Shown here: positions 1-10,096 of the stretch, in pieces
Layout of the letters: each line of letters starts with the position of its first letter
Numbering within the stretch: the stretch's first letter is position 1
Made by a program: the position numbers and the translations under genes
Notes under the pieces: model-generated
Seen by the model: only the letters and a program-made list of their open reading frames with translations
Told to the model about the DNA's origin: nothing
Databases searched by the model: none
From: an uncultured Pseudomonadales bacterium
GTDB lineage: Bacteria; Pseudomonadota; Gammaproteobacteria; Pseudomonadales; Azotimanducaceae
NCBI GenBank assembly: GCA_943787425.1
Contig: CALSMJ010000005.1
Location: forward strand, 1-64,000
Direction of reading: 5' to 3'
Length of the DNA stretch: 64,000 nucleotides

Positions 1-420
1 TGTCTGGTCGTTGCTGAGGATCAATTGGAAGCCCTCGGCCTCACCCCCAGCGCCTACTTGGTCGGCTGGGCTGCCGCCGGCTGCCATCCGGCAACCATGG
101 GCATTGGCCCGGTGCCGGCCGTTGAGAAGCTGTTCAACCGCACCGGCCTGGGTTTTGAGGATATGGATCTGGTTGAACTGAACGAAGCCTTTGCGTGTCA
201 GGTCTTGGCGGTGCTCAAAGGCTGGCGCTGGCACGATGATGACCGATTGAACGTCAATGGCTCCGGCATTTCCCTCGGTCACCCTATCGGCGCAACGGGC
301 GGTCGCATCCTCGCGGACATGCTGAGCGAACTGCACCGTCGCCAGGGCCGATATGCCCTTGAGACCATGTGCATCGGCGGCGGCCAGGGCATTGCCGCGA
401 TCTTTGAACGAGCGGCCTGA
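1..420 (+). CDS. Thiolase (acetyl-CoA acetyltransferase family), C-terminal part
   Basis: This is the last 139 residues of a thiolase whose start lies before the window; the frame is open from base 1. Thiolases cleave 3-ketoacyl-CoA to acetyl-CoA and a shortened acyl-CoA, or run the reverse condensation. Visible signatures are LVELNEAFACQ, the GSGISLGHPIGATGGR segment carrying the active-site His, and MCIGGGQGIA holding the catalytic Cys near the C-terminus. It stops 4 bp before an ATG at 425. The neighbouring ligases, crotonases and acyl-CoA dehydrogenases fit a role as the last step of a beta-oxidation-type pathway. The substrate chain cannot be read from this part. Confidence 0.93.
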   Translation, partial: CLVVAEDQLEALGLTPSAYLVGWAAAGCHPATMGIGPVPAVEKLFNRTGLGFEDMDLVELNEAFACQVLAVLKGWRWHDDDRLNVNGSGISLGHPIGATGGRILADMLSELHRRQGRYALETMCIGGGQGIAAIFERAA

Positions 421-471
421 TCCCATGACACCCGCCCACAGCGTCAGCGGACGAAGCACTAACGACTGCAG

Positions 472-1848
472 TTGACGCAACGCCCGGTCGTGCAAGCCCT
501 CTTGGCGCGCACTTCCCAGAAGGGCACCGTGCTACTCGGCACGCGCCGTCACCGAGCGCAGCGCAGGGATCTGGCGGTCTGATCAGATTCAAGCGCAAGT
601 CCTGGTTCGCCCCAAAACGACTGAGGAAGTCAGCTCCGCACTCCGGATCTGCCATGAACATCATCAAAGCGTCGTGCCGCATGGGGGCTTGACCGGCCTC
701 GTTGAGGGCGCGCTAACCCAACCTCTGGATATCGTGCTGTCAACGGAACGCCTTAACGTCATCGAAGAAATCTCAGCCAGCGAGCGCACGATGGTCGTTC
801 AAGCGGGCGTCATGCTCCAAAGCGTTCAGGAGGCCGCAGCCAGTGAGGGCTTGATGTTCCCGCTTGATTTAGGCAGTCGCGGCTCCTGCACCCTTGGCGG
901 CAACCTGTCGACCAATGCTGGCGGCAATCGCGTGATTCGCTATGGCATGGCCCGTGACATGGTGCTGGGGCTCGAAGCCGTGATGGCAGATGGCACCGTC
1001 ATCAGCAGCATGAACCGAATGATCAAGAACAATGCCGGCTATGATTTAAAGCAATGGTTCTTGGGGACCGAGGGCACCCTCGGCATCATTACCCGCGCCG
1101 TACTGCGCTGCCGCGAAGAAGTCACCACCGCGCCCACGGCGCTGGTCGCGATCAACTCCTTTGACGCCCTGGTTAGCGTTCTTAAAGCAGCTCGACCGCG
1201 GCCTTGCGGGCAACCTCTCGGCCTTTGAAGTGATGTGGCAGAACTTTTACCAACTGGTAACCCAACCGCCGGCGCCGAACCAACGCCCCCTTACCAGACG
1301 ATGCCGCCTACTATGTCTTGGTGGAAGCCATGGGCGCTGCCCAAGAGCAACTCGAAGCCATTCTTGAGCAGGCCCTTGAGGCCGAACTCATTGTGGACGC
1401 GGTGGTGTCGCAGTCGAGCCAACAAACCGATCAGCTCTGGGGGCTCCGAGATGATGTTGCCCAGGCCTTTCAATTTGCCCCCGTTTTTTTGTTCGATGTG
1501 AGCCTCAGACTGTCCGAGATGGCGCGTTATGTCGACGCGGTGAATGCAGGCCTCGCAGCGCGTTTTGACGCGCCTAAAAACTTTGTATTGGGACACGTGG
1601 GTGACGGTAACCTGCACTTTGCGATCGCCGTGGGCGGCGACAGCCGAGCACAGCGCGAAGGTGTTGAGGCGGCGGTTTACGAGCCCCTTAAAGCGATCCA
1701 AGGCTCGGTTTCGGCAGAACACGGCGTCGGCCTGGAGAAGAAACCTTATCTGCACTTCGTGCGTGACGACGCTGAGATTCAATTGATGCGCACGATCAAG
1801 GCTGCCATGGATCCCAGAGGCATTCTTAACCCCGGCAAGATTTTCTAA
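472..1848 (+). CDS. FAD-linked oxidase, GlcD/D-lactate dehydrogenase-like (three frameshifts)
   Basis: A flavoprotein of the FAD_binding_4 plus FAD-oxidase-C family, which oxidises 2-hydroxyacids such as glycolate or D-lactate. Visible parts are the PHGGLTGLVEGA FAD loop, SRGSCTLGGNLSTNAGG, LGTEGTLGIITRA, HVGDGNLHF and a C-terminal SAEHGVGLEKK...MRTIKAAMDPRGILNPGK. The coding frame shifts near 541 (an extra C after GGCACG), near 1191 (an extra A in TTAAAG) and near 1288 (an extra C in a C run). Removing these three bases gives a continuous protein of about 457 residues, the usual family length. The start is uncertain: TTG 472 is the frame-consistent choice, while ATG 425 meets a stop at 473-475. 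The exact hydroxyacid is unknown. Confidence 0.85.
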
Positions 1849-2259
1849 GACTGCGATTCCTGAGGGCGGTCGCCGAGGGCGGTCTGCCGAGGGTCGCTCA
1901 ACACTTCCTATACAGGCCTGTCTGTACTCGGCTGGCGATTCGCCGAGCGCCAAATCCCAATTCCAAAAACCGGCTTCAAACCAATACCCTGCCAGATAGG
2001 ACGCGCCAACTCATCTTTCCTTAATTCTCTGCGCAAACCGAATCACCGTCTCCAAGCCCACGGGCGCATACACCGCAGTCACCGAGACCCCTTATTGGGT
2101 TAGGCCATTCGGCCGAGATGGTTTATAACTAATCAAGCAGCCTTGCAGCACGCTGCTATCAGGTCTGTCACCGATCGCTCTAACCACAGAAGGGTTTTGG
2201 CAGCACAATAATAATAACGCCGGCGCGTAGCGACCAGCGTGACAACCGGGAATGTCCAG
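1849..2259. other. Intergenic, no gene seen
   Basis: No convincing gene. Bases 1861-1896 hold three close copies of a GAGGGCGGTC-like unit separated by a few bases, a minor tandem repeat. The last part should contain the promoter of the downstream transporter, but no clear -35/-10 pair stands out. Confidence 0.4.
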
Positions 2260-3723
2260 ATGACCTCGACAGCGACCTCAGCTAGCGTACTCGATAAGCG
2301 CACCATTTATTTTCATGGCTGCATCGGCCTCCCCCTTGCGGTCATCGGCTACCCGCTCTCGATTTGGATTCCCGCGCACTATTCGGGCGGCTTGGGCTTA
2401 TCACTGGCGGCAGTGGGAACCATCTTAATGCTGGCACGGTTTACCGATGTCATTACGGACCCGCTAATGGGCGAGTTGTCTGACCGTTGGCAAACGCGTT
2501 TTGGTCGCAGGAAGCCTTGGGTTGTGATCGGCGCGCCGCTCATGATGCTAGGGGTTTACAAGCTCTTCATCCCGCCTGAAGGGATCGGCATGCTGTATTT
2601 CTTGTTCTGGCTGACCTTGTTTTTCTTGGGCAGCACCATCATTGCGCTACCGCACAGGGCTTGGGGCGCTGAGCTGTCGCCAGACTATCACCAACGAAGC
2701 CGGGTCACCGCTGCGCGGGAGTTATTCGTATTGGCCGGGCTCATGGTCGCAGCTGCCGTCCCCATGATCATTGAAGTGATGGCGGATCGCGGCGGATCGG
2801 TCAGCCAAGTCTTTGGCGCGCTTTGGCGTGATGCAACCAGCGCCTTCACTGGTGAGATAATGAACGCCACCCCAGCGGACCGAGCGGCCCTGACGGGACC
2901 AGTACTTGCGGGTCTTGCCTTCGTCGTGATCGGCATCTTACCGATCTGCGTGTTTTTCGTTGTGACCTTCGTGAAAGAACCTGAACGCCACGAGAAATCA
3001 ACGGTGCCGCTACTTGAGGGTGCAAAGATCGTGTGGCGGAACGGCCCCATGCGCCGTGTACTTATGATTGCGCTGCTCGTTATTTTTGGTGAATCCTTTC
3101 GAAATGCCGTGTCGCTGTTTTTCATTCGCGACATCATTGGTATCCCAACCATTGGCGCGGCCTACTTCTTTTACTTTATTGCAGGCCTTGGCGCGATCCC
3201 GTTTTGGCTTTGGTTAGGCCGTAAAATCGGCAAGCACCGCGCGTTTTTATGCACCCTTGTAACCGTCGCCATGGTCAGCGGCATTAACTTTTTCTTGGAA
3301 AACGGCGATTACCTGCCCTTTTTCCTATTGTTCATTATTAAGGGTTTCTGCTTCGGCGGCCTACAGTTCTTACCGGTCGCGATGCTTGCGGATGTTGTCG
3401 ACGTCGATACCGCGCGCAGCGGCAATAAGCGCGCCGGTACTTATTTTGCGGTGCTGGGGTTGACCGAAAAACTGGCGATTGCCTTGGGGACGGGTATCTC
3501 GCTCAATGTCGTGGGCTTATTGGGTTTTGACCCCTCTGGCGGCATTGCCGGCAGCACGGACCTTGGCGTGCTCAGTCTTCGGATTGTGTACTGCGGCGGA
3601 CCGATTTTATTCTACGGCCTTGCCATGAAACTGATTTGGAACTATCCCTTAACACCACAGCGCCACCAGCAACTGCGCGAACGCATAGCGCGCCGCAATG
3701 CCCGGCTAGCCAAACTTGACTGA
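2260..3723 (+). CDS. MFS transporter, GPH (sugar/cation symporter-like) family
   Basis: A 487-residue inner-membrane carrier with about twelve hydrophobic helices. The segment RFTDVITDPLMGELSDR followed by RFGRRKPWVVIGAP is the loop 2-3 signature of the glycoside-pentoside-hexuronide:cation symporter family (MelB type). Family members import sugars or other organic solutes with a cation; marine relatives are often beside catabolic genes of unknown substrate, so the substrate is not assigned. I chose ATG 2260 (MTSTATSAS) over an in-frame GTG at 2239; neither has a strong ribosome site. It is followed by two inverted repeats. Confidence 0.85.
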   Translation: MTSTATSASVLDKRTIYFHGCIGLPLAVIGYPLSIWIPAHYSGGLGLSLAAVGTILMLARFTDVITDPLMGELSDRWQTRFGRRKPWVVIGAPLMMLGVYKLFIPPEGIGMLYFLFWLTLFFLGSTIIALPHRAWGAELSPDYHQRSRVTAARELFVLAGLMVAAAVPMIIEVMADRGGSVSQVFGALWRDATSAFTGEIMNATPADRAALTGPVLAGLAFVVIGILPICVFFVVTFVKEPERHEKSTVPLLEGAKIVWRNGPMRRVLMIALLVIFGESFRNAVSLFFIRDIIGIPTIGAAYFFYFIAGLGAIPFWLWLGRKIGKHRAFLCTLVTVAMVSGINFFLENGDYLPFFLLFIIKGFCFGGLQFLPVAMLADVVDVDTARSGNKRAGTYFAVLGLTEKLAIALGTGISLNVVGLLGFDPSGGIAGSTDLGVLSLRIVYCGGPILFYGLAMKLIWNYPLTPQRHQQLRERIARRNARLAKLD

Positions 3724-4083
3724 CATTAAAGGTCGCGCGGCGCGGGGGTTAACCCGATTTCGAGCACCCTTGGCCATTATCGAAAAAACGATTAGCGTCA
3801 CCTCAGTGACACGCGCCTTGAACCTTAAAGGCTCAAGGTGCGTCATCTGACGACCAGCAATCGGCGTCGGCGCGCATTGTCCTGAAGTTTAGGGGCCCCA
3901 GCGAGACATGATCGCGCTCGTCGTACTGATGATTGTGATCAACATCGACTGTCTCAGCGCACGGCAATTAACAAAACTCAAAGGCACTTTGTTATGTAAT
4001 AACACTCTGAGCGCTCGCCAGTCAGCGCGGGATTCCCGGAGCAACCAGCTAGGCAACGCGACCGTCAGCATCAGCGCGAGCGG
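3724..4083. other. Intergenic between convergent genes
   Basis: Apart from the inverted repeats at 3797-3843 I see no gene or RNA here. A 60-codon open frame on the minus strand (3889-4071) lacks a ribosome site and any family resemblance. Confidence 0.4.
3797..3843. repeat. Two adjacent inverted repeats downstream of the GPH transporter
   Basis: Bases 3797-3801 and 3806-3810 (GTCAC/GTGAC) form a 5-bp stem with a 4-nt loop. Immediately after, 3811-3821 pairs with 3833-3843 in an 11-position stem (ACGC...CCTTGA against TCAAGG...GCGT, one mismatch or wobble). There is no T-run on either side, so they are not textbook intrinsic terminators, although they could act as 3' stabilising structures for the transporter mRNA. 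Confidence 0.4.
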
Positions 4084-5880
4084 TTAAACGACCATCACAC
4101 TGGGATGATTTTCACCAAACAGTAACGCGACGTCGTCAGCTCGAAGCCTTTGAACCAAACCCTGATTAACATAACCTTTTTCCGTGATTTCACCATCACC
4201 GAGGCTGGGCGGGGTTGTGAGTAATGAAAACCGCTTGATCGACTGCGAGGACGCTGGGTTTTGCGCATTATGGGCCGCCAACCCAGCACAAATTTTAGCC
4301 ATCACCGCATCACTGGTGAATACGTCGGCCTCAACCCCCGCGACCAACTGTGAGCAGGCAGAGAGGTTCGGCCAGATCAACGCGGCGATGAAACTTTCAT
4401 TGATCCCGCAAATGACGACATCGCGCACCCAAGGCGCACAGGCTGCTACCAGTTGCGCGCGCAGGGTTCCCGCAGAGACCCAGGTGCCGGTCACCAATTT
4501 GAACTGTTCCGCGATTCGACCGGCAAAACGCAACCCTGCTTCGGGCCGCTTGGGGTCCGCAAAGGTCACGGCATCACCCATCTTAAAGAAGCCTTCTTCA
4601 TCAAAGGCCGCTCGCGTTTTATCGGGATCATTGAGATAACCCGGCGTTACCCCATCGGACTTCACTCGGACCTCATAGCGATCACCAACCGGTAGTAATT
4701 TAAACTCTGCACCGGGCATCGGCAAACCCACCACGGTTTGATCCTCACAGGGCCAATAGCGAGACAAACCAACCGCGACCTCGGTCGACATCAAGCTGGT
4801 TGACATCGCCCGACGAGCACCCTGATATTTGATGAGTAGCGCCTGCAGGCGCTCGTAGGTCGACTCAGGCATTGCCGCACTGCCGTAAGCCAGCGATGTC
4901 ACATGATCAAAAAACGTTTTGGCGAGCGTATCATCCTGTTCTAGCGCGTCGACCAGCATATTCCAGCCCAGGGGTGCGCCAGCATACGACGTCGGCTTCA
5001 CAACGGCCAAATTCGCCAGTGTCTTCTCGAATTCTCCCGGCACGGGCTTACCGTCATCAATGTAAATCGAGCCTCCAGCGTTCATCACGAACGACATCCG
5101 CAACACCCCTGCCCCTACGTGAGACCAGGGCATCCAGTCTAAGACTCTAGGCGGCGCGCCATCCGGTTCATCTTCGCCGAGGGCTGCACGCGCTGCCAGC
5201 ATCGTCGTGATCATGCCATGGGTATGTATCACGCCTTTGGGGCTGCCCGTTGAGCCCGAGGTAAACATATAGCGCGCGACAGTTGCACCACTGAACTCAG
5301 CGACTCTTTCGTCAACAAGTCGATCAGACACTTCGTTGCACACAAGTTCAAGTGCCATCGCGGATCCTAGTGCCTGACTGCCAAGCCAAATAACAGGCTT
5401 TTCAGCAAGCCCTGTCGCCACCAAGGCCCCTCGCTGAACAGTATAATTTTCGGACCAAACAAATTTCGGTTGCGCTGTTTCAAAGACCGCTTTTAGCTTG
5501 CCAAAGGCGGCTGGAACAGTCGCGTAATTATGACTGACCGGCACGTAGGGCACGCCAGCCAGGAGCGCCCCCCAAGCCACGACAAAATGCGCTCTAGACG
5601 CGCCAGATAGAATCATCAAAGGGGTCGATTGACTGCCACCCAGCCGGGTCAACTGGGCAGCAATCGCCTTGGCTTGTTGCGCTGCAGCGGCGTAGGTTAA
5701 TTCGACATAGCAACCCGATGCATCCTTTTCAGCAATCACCACTTGATTGCCGTAGCGGTTGCACCAGTCAAAAAAGCGCTCGGCCATCGATTGGTTGCTT
5801 GCTTCAACGGATAACGGACTTCTTAGATACAGAATCCCGCCTTGCTGGGTGTCAACGGCAACTTCTGGATTTCGAGCCAT
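4084..5880 (-). CDS. Feruloyl-CoA synthetase-like AMP-dependent ligase
   Basis: A 598-residue adenylate-forming enzyme that activates a carboxylic acid as acyl-AMP and then acyl-CoA. The ATP-binding motif YMFTSGSTGSPKGVIHTH lies near residue 200. DWMPWSHVGAG, MSTEVAVGLSRYWPC and the C-terminal GRIAEQFKLVTGTWVSAG are typical of the feruloyl-CoA synthetase branch rather than of long-chain acyl-CoA ligases. ATG 5880 is preferred over GTG 5895 because GGTGGAG sits about 8 nt upstream. In this setting it could start side-chain breakdown of phenylpropanoids or similar acids; the true acid is not shown by sequence. Confidence 0.85.
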   Translation of the reverse strand: MARNPEVAVDTQQGGILYLRSPLSVEASNQSMAERFFDWCNRYGNQVVIAEKDASGCYVELTYAAAAQQAKAIAAQLTRLGGSQSTPLMILSGASRAHFVVAWGALLAGVPYVPVSHNYATVPAAFGKLKAVFETAQPKFVWSENYTVQRGALVATGLAEKPVIWLGSQALGSAMALELVCNEVSDRLVDERVAEFSGATVARYMFTSGSTGSPKGVIHTHGMITTMLAARAALGEDEPDGAPPRVLDWMPWSHVGAGVLRMSFVMNAGGSIYIDDGKPVPGEFEKTLANLAVVKPTSYAGAPLGWNMLVDALEQDDTLAKTFFDHVTSLAYGSAAMPESTYERLQALLIKYQGARRAMSTSLMSTEVAVGLSRYWPCEDQTVVGLPMPGAEFKLLPVGDRYEVRVKSDGVTPGYLNDPDKTRAAFDEEGFFKMGDAVTFADPKRPEAGLRFAGRIAEQFKLVTGTWVSAGTLRAQLVAACAPWVRDVVICGINESFIAALIWPNLSACSQLVAGVEADVFTSDAVMAKICAGLAAHNAQNPASSQSIKRFSLLTTPPSLGDGEITEKGYVNQGLVQRLRADDVALLFGENHPSVMVV

Positions 5881-6186
5881 AAACAGAATCTCCACCAGGT
5901 TTAAATTAATGCATCAGCCTATCCGTCAAGTGGGGTGCAGCGCACGCGGATTCTTAAACAGAACACGGGGGCTACTAACCTTTGCACACGGCTTGGCTCC
6001 AAACTCACTAAGGCTGATTACCTACATTTCAGGTTGACTTTGGACCCTCTAAATTTCCGCAAACACACTAAGGCCCGCTGCCGTTGCGCGCGCCCGCCTT
6101 CTAAAACAAAAACACGTCCAAAAAATGATTTGCAGTGCAACGATGCAACCGCTATAAAAAATCTCTTCTGCGAATTGGAGCGACTT
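5881..6186. other. Divergent intergenic region
   Basis: The shared upstream region of the minus-strand ligase and the plus-strand small lipoprotein. It must hold both promoters. I see no operator-like palindrome or RNA structure that I would name. Confidence 0.4.
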
Positions 6187-6576
6187 GTGACTCTATCAAT
6201 CCCCACGCCAACACACCAGCGCGCCAAATTTTTTTTGGCACAGGCCCTGCTAACCTTCACGATGGCCTTGGTCCTAACCAGCTGCGCCAGCAACAGCGGA
6301 GGAGATAAGCCAGATGCCTCGCAAGCAACCCGTATCAGCACCGTTGAAACCAGTTCTGATTTAAGTGTCCGCAAAAACCCAGAGCCCGATCTATCCAAAG
6401 CGCAGGACCCAAGGCCACCAACCCTAATTTGCCATCGGGAGAAAGTACTAGGCAGTAATCGCTCGGTAAAAGTTTGTCGGACCAAGGCGCAGATTGAGAA
6501 TGAGCGCCAAGGCGCGAAGGTGATTGGCGGCAGAATCAGAAACGCAACCTCCGTGAGGCAGCGCGGCGTAGAATAA
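6187..6576 (+). CDS. Small lipoprotein of unknown function
   Basis: A 129-residue predicted lipoprotein. A basic start (THQRAKFF) leads into a hydrophobic stretch ending in the lipobox LTSC, with the lipidated Cys near residue 35. The mature part is polar, Pro- and Ser-rich, then carries LICHREKVLGSNRSVKVC, a short Cys-containing segment seen in many small proteobacterial lipoproteins, and ends basic. GTG 6187 is chosen because TTGGAG lies about 7 nt upstream and it gives a proper signal peptide; an ATG start is not available in frame. Residues after the lipobox are Ser, so outer-membrane sorting is likely. Function unknown. Confidence 0.65.
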   Translation: MTLSIPTPTHQRAKFFLAQALLTFTMALVLTSCASNSGGDKPDASQATRISTVETSSDLSVRKNPEPDLSKAQDPRPPTLICHREKVLGSNRSVKVCRTKAQIENERQGAKVIGGRIRNATSVRQRGVE

Positions 6577-6961
6577 CGATCATTGATCTGGAACGTGTTG
6601 AGGTCGATGCCACCTCAACCGCTCGGACTCATTTTTTCTGGCGCTGCTTTTTACGCCCAAAACAACTGTGGGTCCATAATGAAAAGAACAACGAGGCCTT
6701 GAACGCAAGCAACCATTCCTAGACGGCCGAACCGCTTGCGGACCTGTTCAAATGAGCGGCCAAGGGTCTCCAAACCCGCCAACAACAAAATCTTTGGCCG
6801 GAATAAGGTTCAAGGTTGTCCATTTTTGATCAATCCGTCGGCGCGGCACCCAAGACCAGTCATTATTGGCCCGACCCCGTTAAATTTATGCGATCGATTC
6901 ACCTTGCAAACAGGCAAAAAAAAGCCCGGCAAAACCGGGCTTCTTCAACTCAAGAATGACT
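6577..6961. other. Intergenic, terminator only
   Basis: No gene is supported between the small lipoprotein and the convergent TonB receptor. The only clear element is the terminator at 6914-6942. Confidence 0.4.
6914..6942 (-). terminator. Rho-independent terminator of the TonB receptor gene
   Basis: An 8-bp GC-rich stem, AAGCCCGG/CCGGGCTT with a short loop, is followed on the minus strand by seven T residues. It lies about 20 bp past the stop of the minus-strand receptor gene. Confidence 0.85.
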
Positions 6962-9900
6962 TTACTGCGGCATTCTAAACGTTATGTCTGCCTTGATCAT
7001 GCGGCCAAAGGCATTGTGCGTGAACGGATCATAATTGAGATCACCCCGTGCTGCAGGTGGATCTTCATCCGTTAGGTTCAACGCTGACAAACCAATGGTT
7101 AGATTATCGATCCCATTGAACAGATAATGCGCGTCGAGTGTAACTTGAGAGTCAACCGTTGCAAGCCACGGGTAGGCTGCCGTTGCACCCGTATCATCAT
7201 AATCGCCAATATACCGTGCGGCTAAGCTTGCGTAATGACTTTGCGTCTCAAAACTCACAGTCGCATTAAGCTTTAACTCTGGCTTAGACGTGAACGATGG
7301 TCCGGCATTGTAATTCAACTTACCCACCAGATCGCCACCCGTTGCCAATACAATCGCACCAGAGATATCCAGCTGATCGGCGCGCTCATATTCAAGAACG
7401 TAAGTCCCTTCAAGCGCCAAGCCAAGCGTACCCGGCAGCAAGTCTTCAATGCTGTATCGGATCGCAACATCAATACCCGAGGTCGTGATCTCCTCACCAT
7501 TTATGATGTTCACCGCAACGCGCTCAGTGGCACCCAAATTGGTATGTGCGGCAACTGGGAAGATGTGCGTTCGCAACTCGTTACAGGTCGCGCTATCGGT
7601 TGCTACGCCATCCGAGCCCGTACAACCATTACCGGCGTAGGCACCCAACAAAGAATTGAAGCCCTCTGTCTGGAATGAATCGTCAAACGTGAACGACCAC
7701 CAATCGACAGAGGCATACAAACCCTCATTCTGGTAAATGGCGCCAAAATTGGTCGACACTGCAGATTCAGAGGTCAAAGTCGGGTTACCGACCGTATCGA
7801 TCGCCTTAAACGCACTGGTATAACTGACATAGGACAATGCCGTACCGGTGCCTGCGAGGAAGCTCTGGGGTGGCCCACGGAAAGTTGTTGAAGCAGAGGC
7901 ACGAAGCGATAGGGTATCGCTTAATTCCCAGCTAACCGCAACCTTCGGATCGAGCGTGCTGCCGACGAAACCGCCGTAGTCTTCATATCGCAGGGCCGCT
8001 TGAATATTGAGGTCATCGGTCAACGGAATCGCGAGTTCACCGAACACACCGTAAATCGTCCGCTCGGTTGTCTCTTCGTCAGATGCCGCCAAGAACGCGG
8101 CAACCCCAGTGGGAGAGCTACAATTTGGCGAGAGTTGTGCGGTTGAAACTAACCCTAATGCGGCACTTGCTGGCAACGTATAAGGACAGGGGTTTAGTGC
8201 CCGGTCGGATAAGTCATTGAAGTCAGAATCATAGTACTCATTTCGAGACTGGGCACCAAAGGCATAACCGACGCTACCGCCGCCGACTTCCCAATTGGTT
8301 TCACCACTGAACACCGCCTGGAACACCAACAACTCGTTGGTTTGATTCCATTGTCGCTGTCCAATCAGCCACTTCAGCAAGGACTCAGAGTTTGCGACCT
8401 CGGCATTATAGTCTGGGTTACTGTTGCCATTCACAAATGATTGCGGCAAGGCTCTTGAGAACGGATTGTAGTACTCACAACCGTCCATGCCGGCGCCATC
8501 GAGCGCGTCAGCATCGGTAAACCCGTAAGTACCATCATCACCCATCGTTGTTGCTGGCAAATCGCAATTGGGGCCACCGAAGCCGCGCAGTGCCAAACCC
8601 ATGCGCTCCACAAACATGTCTTGACCGCCAATATCGCGGTTTCGCTTAGACCAGGACACACTCACATCATAACTGAGTTCATCATTGAACAGCTCGCCAT
8701 CAAGGCCAAGCACGAAGCGAGACGTTGCGGTAAACCGCCTGGCGGCTTCGGGCTCACCCGTTCCGAACGCGCCTAAGACCCCCATGGCTCGACTGACCGT
8801 AAAGGCCGTTGGGCTTCGACCGAGTGCTGCGGCCGCGTCAGCGCCGCCAACAATACTTGACACGCTCGCGCCTTCTGGCAAACCAGTGACATCCAGCGAT
8901 GAAATTGCCTGAGCTTCGGTGATCGACGCCGCACCACCGGCCGCGGTTAAACCATAGAATTCATTAAAATCAATGAAGCCAGGATGATTTGGCAGAATCA
9001 CTCGATCTGGACCGTACAAAGACTGCGGGGGGTAAGAAGGCGACGTTTTCCATTCAGGCAGATCGACTTCAGAATACATCGCTTCGACGTGCAGCCTGTG
9101 ATTGTCACTCAGGTCTAAATTGAATTCGGTAAAAACCTTAGTCTGTTCGGTCTCTTCAATCAGATTATCGAACCAACCATAGTTGAACCCACAAAGGCCG
9201 TTTCCGGTTCGCAATGCACCCAAGTTAGCACACTGTGGATCGTTGAAAACCTTCGTAAAAGAACCGCCGGCGGTCGTAAGAATCTGCTCCTGCGAGGTCC
9301 CATCGGCCAAGGTTACGTTAACGGGCACGGCTTGCCCCGCATTGACCCCTGCAAACCAAACATTGAGTCCTGGGTTACCAATTCCTGACCAACCTGCAAT
9401 GGGGTTCACGTCAGTGTTCACAAGCGCCCAATCTCGGGCTTTAATCGGCAACTCGCCTCGACCACCATGCTCTGCTGCAATCATGAAATTCCAATTATCG
9501 CGCGCGATACCCCATAGGGCATCGACCGAGTAATCACCGTCAGAGCCTTGAATGTCCTGGAAGGAGCCCCCGATTTCAAATCCCTCGTAACCACTTCGAG
9601 TAATGAAGTTCACCACGCCACCGATGGCGTCTGAACCATAAACTGCCGCGGCACCATCTTTCAACATTTCGACTCGGCCAATAGCATTCATCGGAAAGGC
9701 GTTAATATCAACACCCGCGCTTTCGGTTGCCACGTGTCGTCGGCCATTCACAAGCACTAGAGTTCTTGCCGCGCCCAAACCTCGTAGGTTGACCGTTGCG
9801 ACCCCTTCGTTGGCCTGGCCACCAGAGGTAAACTGGTTTGTCTCGCCCAAATTCGCCGCCGTCACACCTAAGTTTCGTACCATCTCGATAATGGACGGAG

Positions 9901-10096
9901 AGCCCATTTTTTCAAGATCAGCACTGGTGATGACGTCAATGGGAAGTTCGGCGTCTTCCGGTGATCCCTTGATATAGGACCCAGTAACCACTACCTCTTC
10001 AATTTGTTCTTCTGCCCAAGTCGTTGACACAAAAGCAACTGCCGTTACCATTGATACCAACGCCAAGAACCCTCTCTTAAGCGAGACTCTCAACAT
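6962..10096 (-). CDS. TonB-dependent outer-membrane receptor
   Basis: A 1044-residue TonB-dependent receptor. A signal peptide (to about residue 28) is followed by a TonB box (EEVVVTGS), the plug domain with VLVNGRRHV, VEMLKDGAAAVYGSDAIGGVVNFIT, and a long 22-strand-type barrel with DPKVAVSWELSDTLSLRAS and a C-terminal LTIGLSALNLTDEDPPAARG...TFRMPQ. Such proteins take up iron chelates, vitamins or oligomeric carbon substrates using TonB energy. The size over 1000 residues and the plug style are typical of carbon-substrate receptors of marine gammaproteobacteria, but the ligand is not known. A GGGG ribosome site precedes ATG 10096. Confidence 0.95.
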   Translation of the reverse strand: MLRVSLKRGFLALVSMVTAVAFVSTTWAEEQIEEVVVTGSYIKGSPEDAELPIDVITSADLEKMGSPSIIEMVRNLGVTAANLGETNQFTSGGQANEGVATVNLRGLGAARTLVLVNGRRHVATESAGVDINAFPMNAIGRVEMLKDGAAAVYGSDAIGGVVNFITRSGYEGFEIGGSFQDIQGSDGDYSVDALWGIARDNWNFMIAAEHGGRGELPIKARDWALVNTDVNPIAGWSGIGNPGLNVWFAGVNAGQAVPVNVTLADGTSQEQILTTAGGSFTKVFNDPQCANLGALRTGNGLCGFNYGWFDNLIEETEQTKVFTEFNLDLSDNHRLHVEAMYSEVDLPEWKTSPSYPPQSLYGPDRVILPNHPGFIDFNEFYGLTAAGGAASITEAQAISSLDVTGLPEGASVSSIVGGADAAAALGRSPTAFTVSRAMGVLGAFGTGEPEAARRFTATSRFVLGLDGELFNDELSYDVSVSWSKRNRDIGGQDMFVERMGLALRGFGGPNCDLPATTMGDDGTYGFTDADALDGAGMDGCEYYNPFSRALPQSFVNGNSNPDYNAEVANSESLLKWLIGQRQWNQTNELLVFQAVFSGETNWEVGGGSVGYAFGAQSRNEYYDSDFNDLSDRALNPCPYTLPASAALGLVSTAQLSPNCSSPTGVAAFLAASDEETTERTIYGVFGELAIPLTDDLNIQAALRYEDYGGFVGSTLDPKVAVSWELSDTLSLRASASTTFRGPPQSFLAGTGTALSYVSYTSAFKAIDTVGNPTLTSESAVSTNFGAIYQNEGLYASVDWWSFTFDDSFQTEGFNSLLGAYAGNGCTGSDGVATDSATCNELRTHIFPVAAHTNLGATERVAVNIINGEEITTSGIDVAIRYSIEDLLPGTLGLALEGTYVLEYERADQLDISGAIVLATGGDLVGKLNYNAGPSFTSKPELKLNATVSFETQSHYASLAARYIGDYDDTGATAAYPWLATVDSQVTLDAHYLFNGIDNLTIGLSALNLTDEDPPAARGDLNYDPFTHNAFGRMIKADITFRMPQ

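Noticed and set aside
25-420. Thiolase start at TTG 25
   Set aside because: The frame is open to base 1 and reads family sequence upstream, so the gene begins outside the window.
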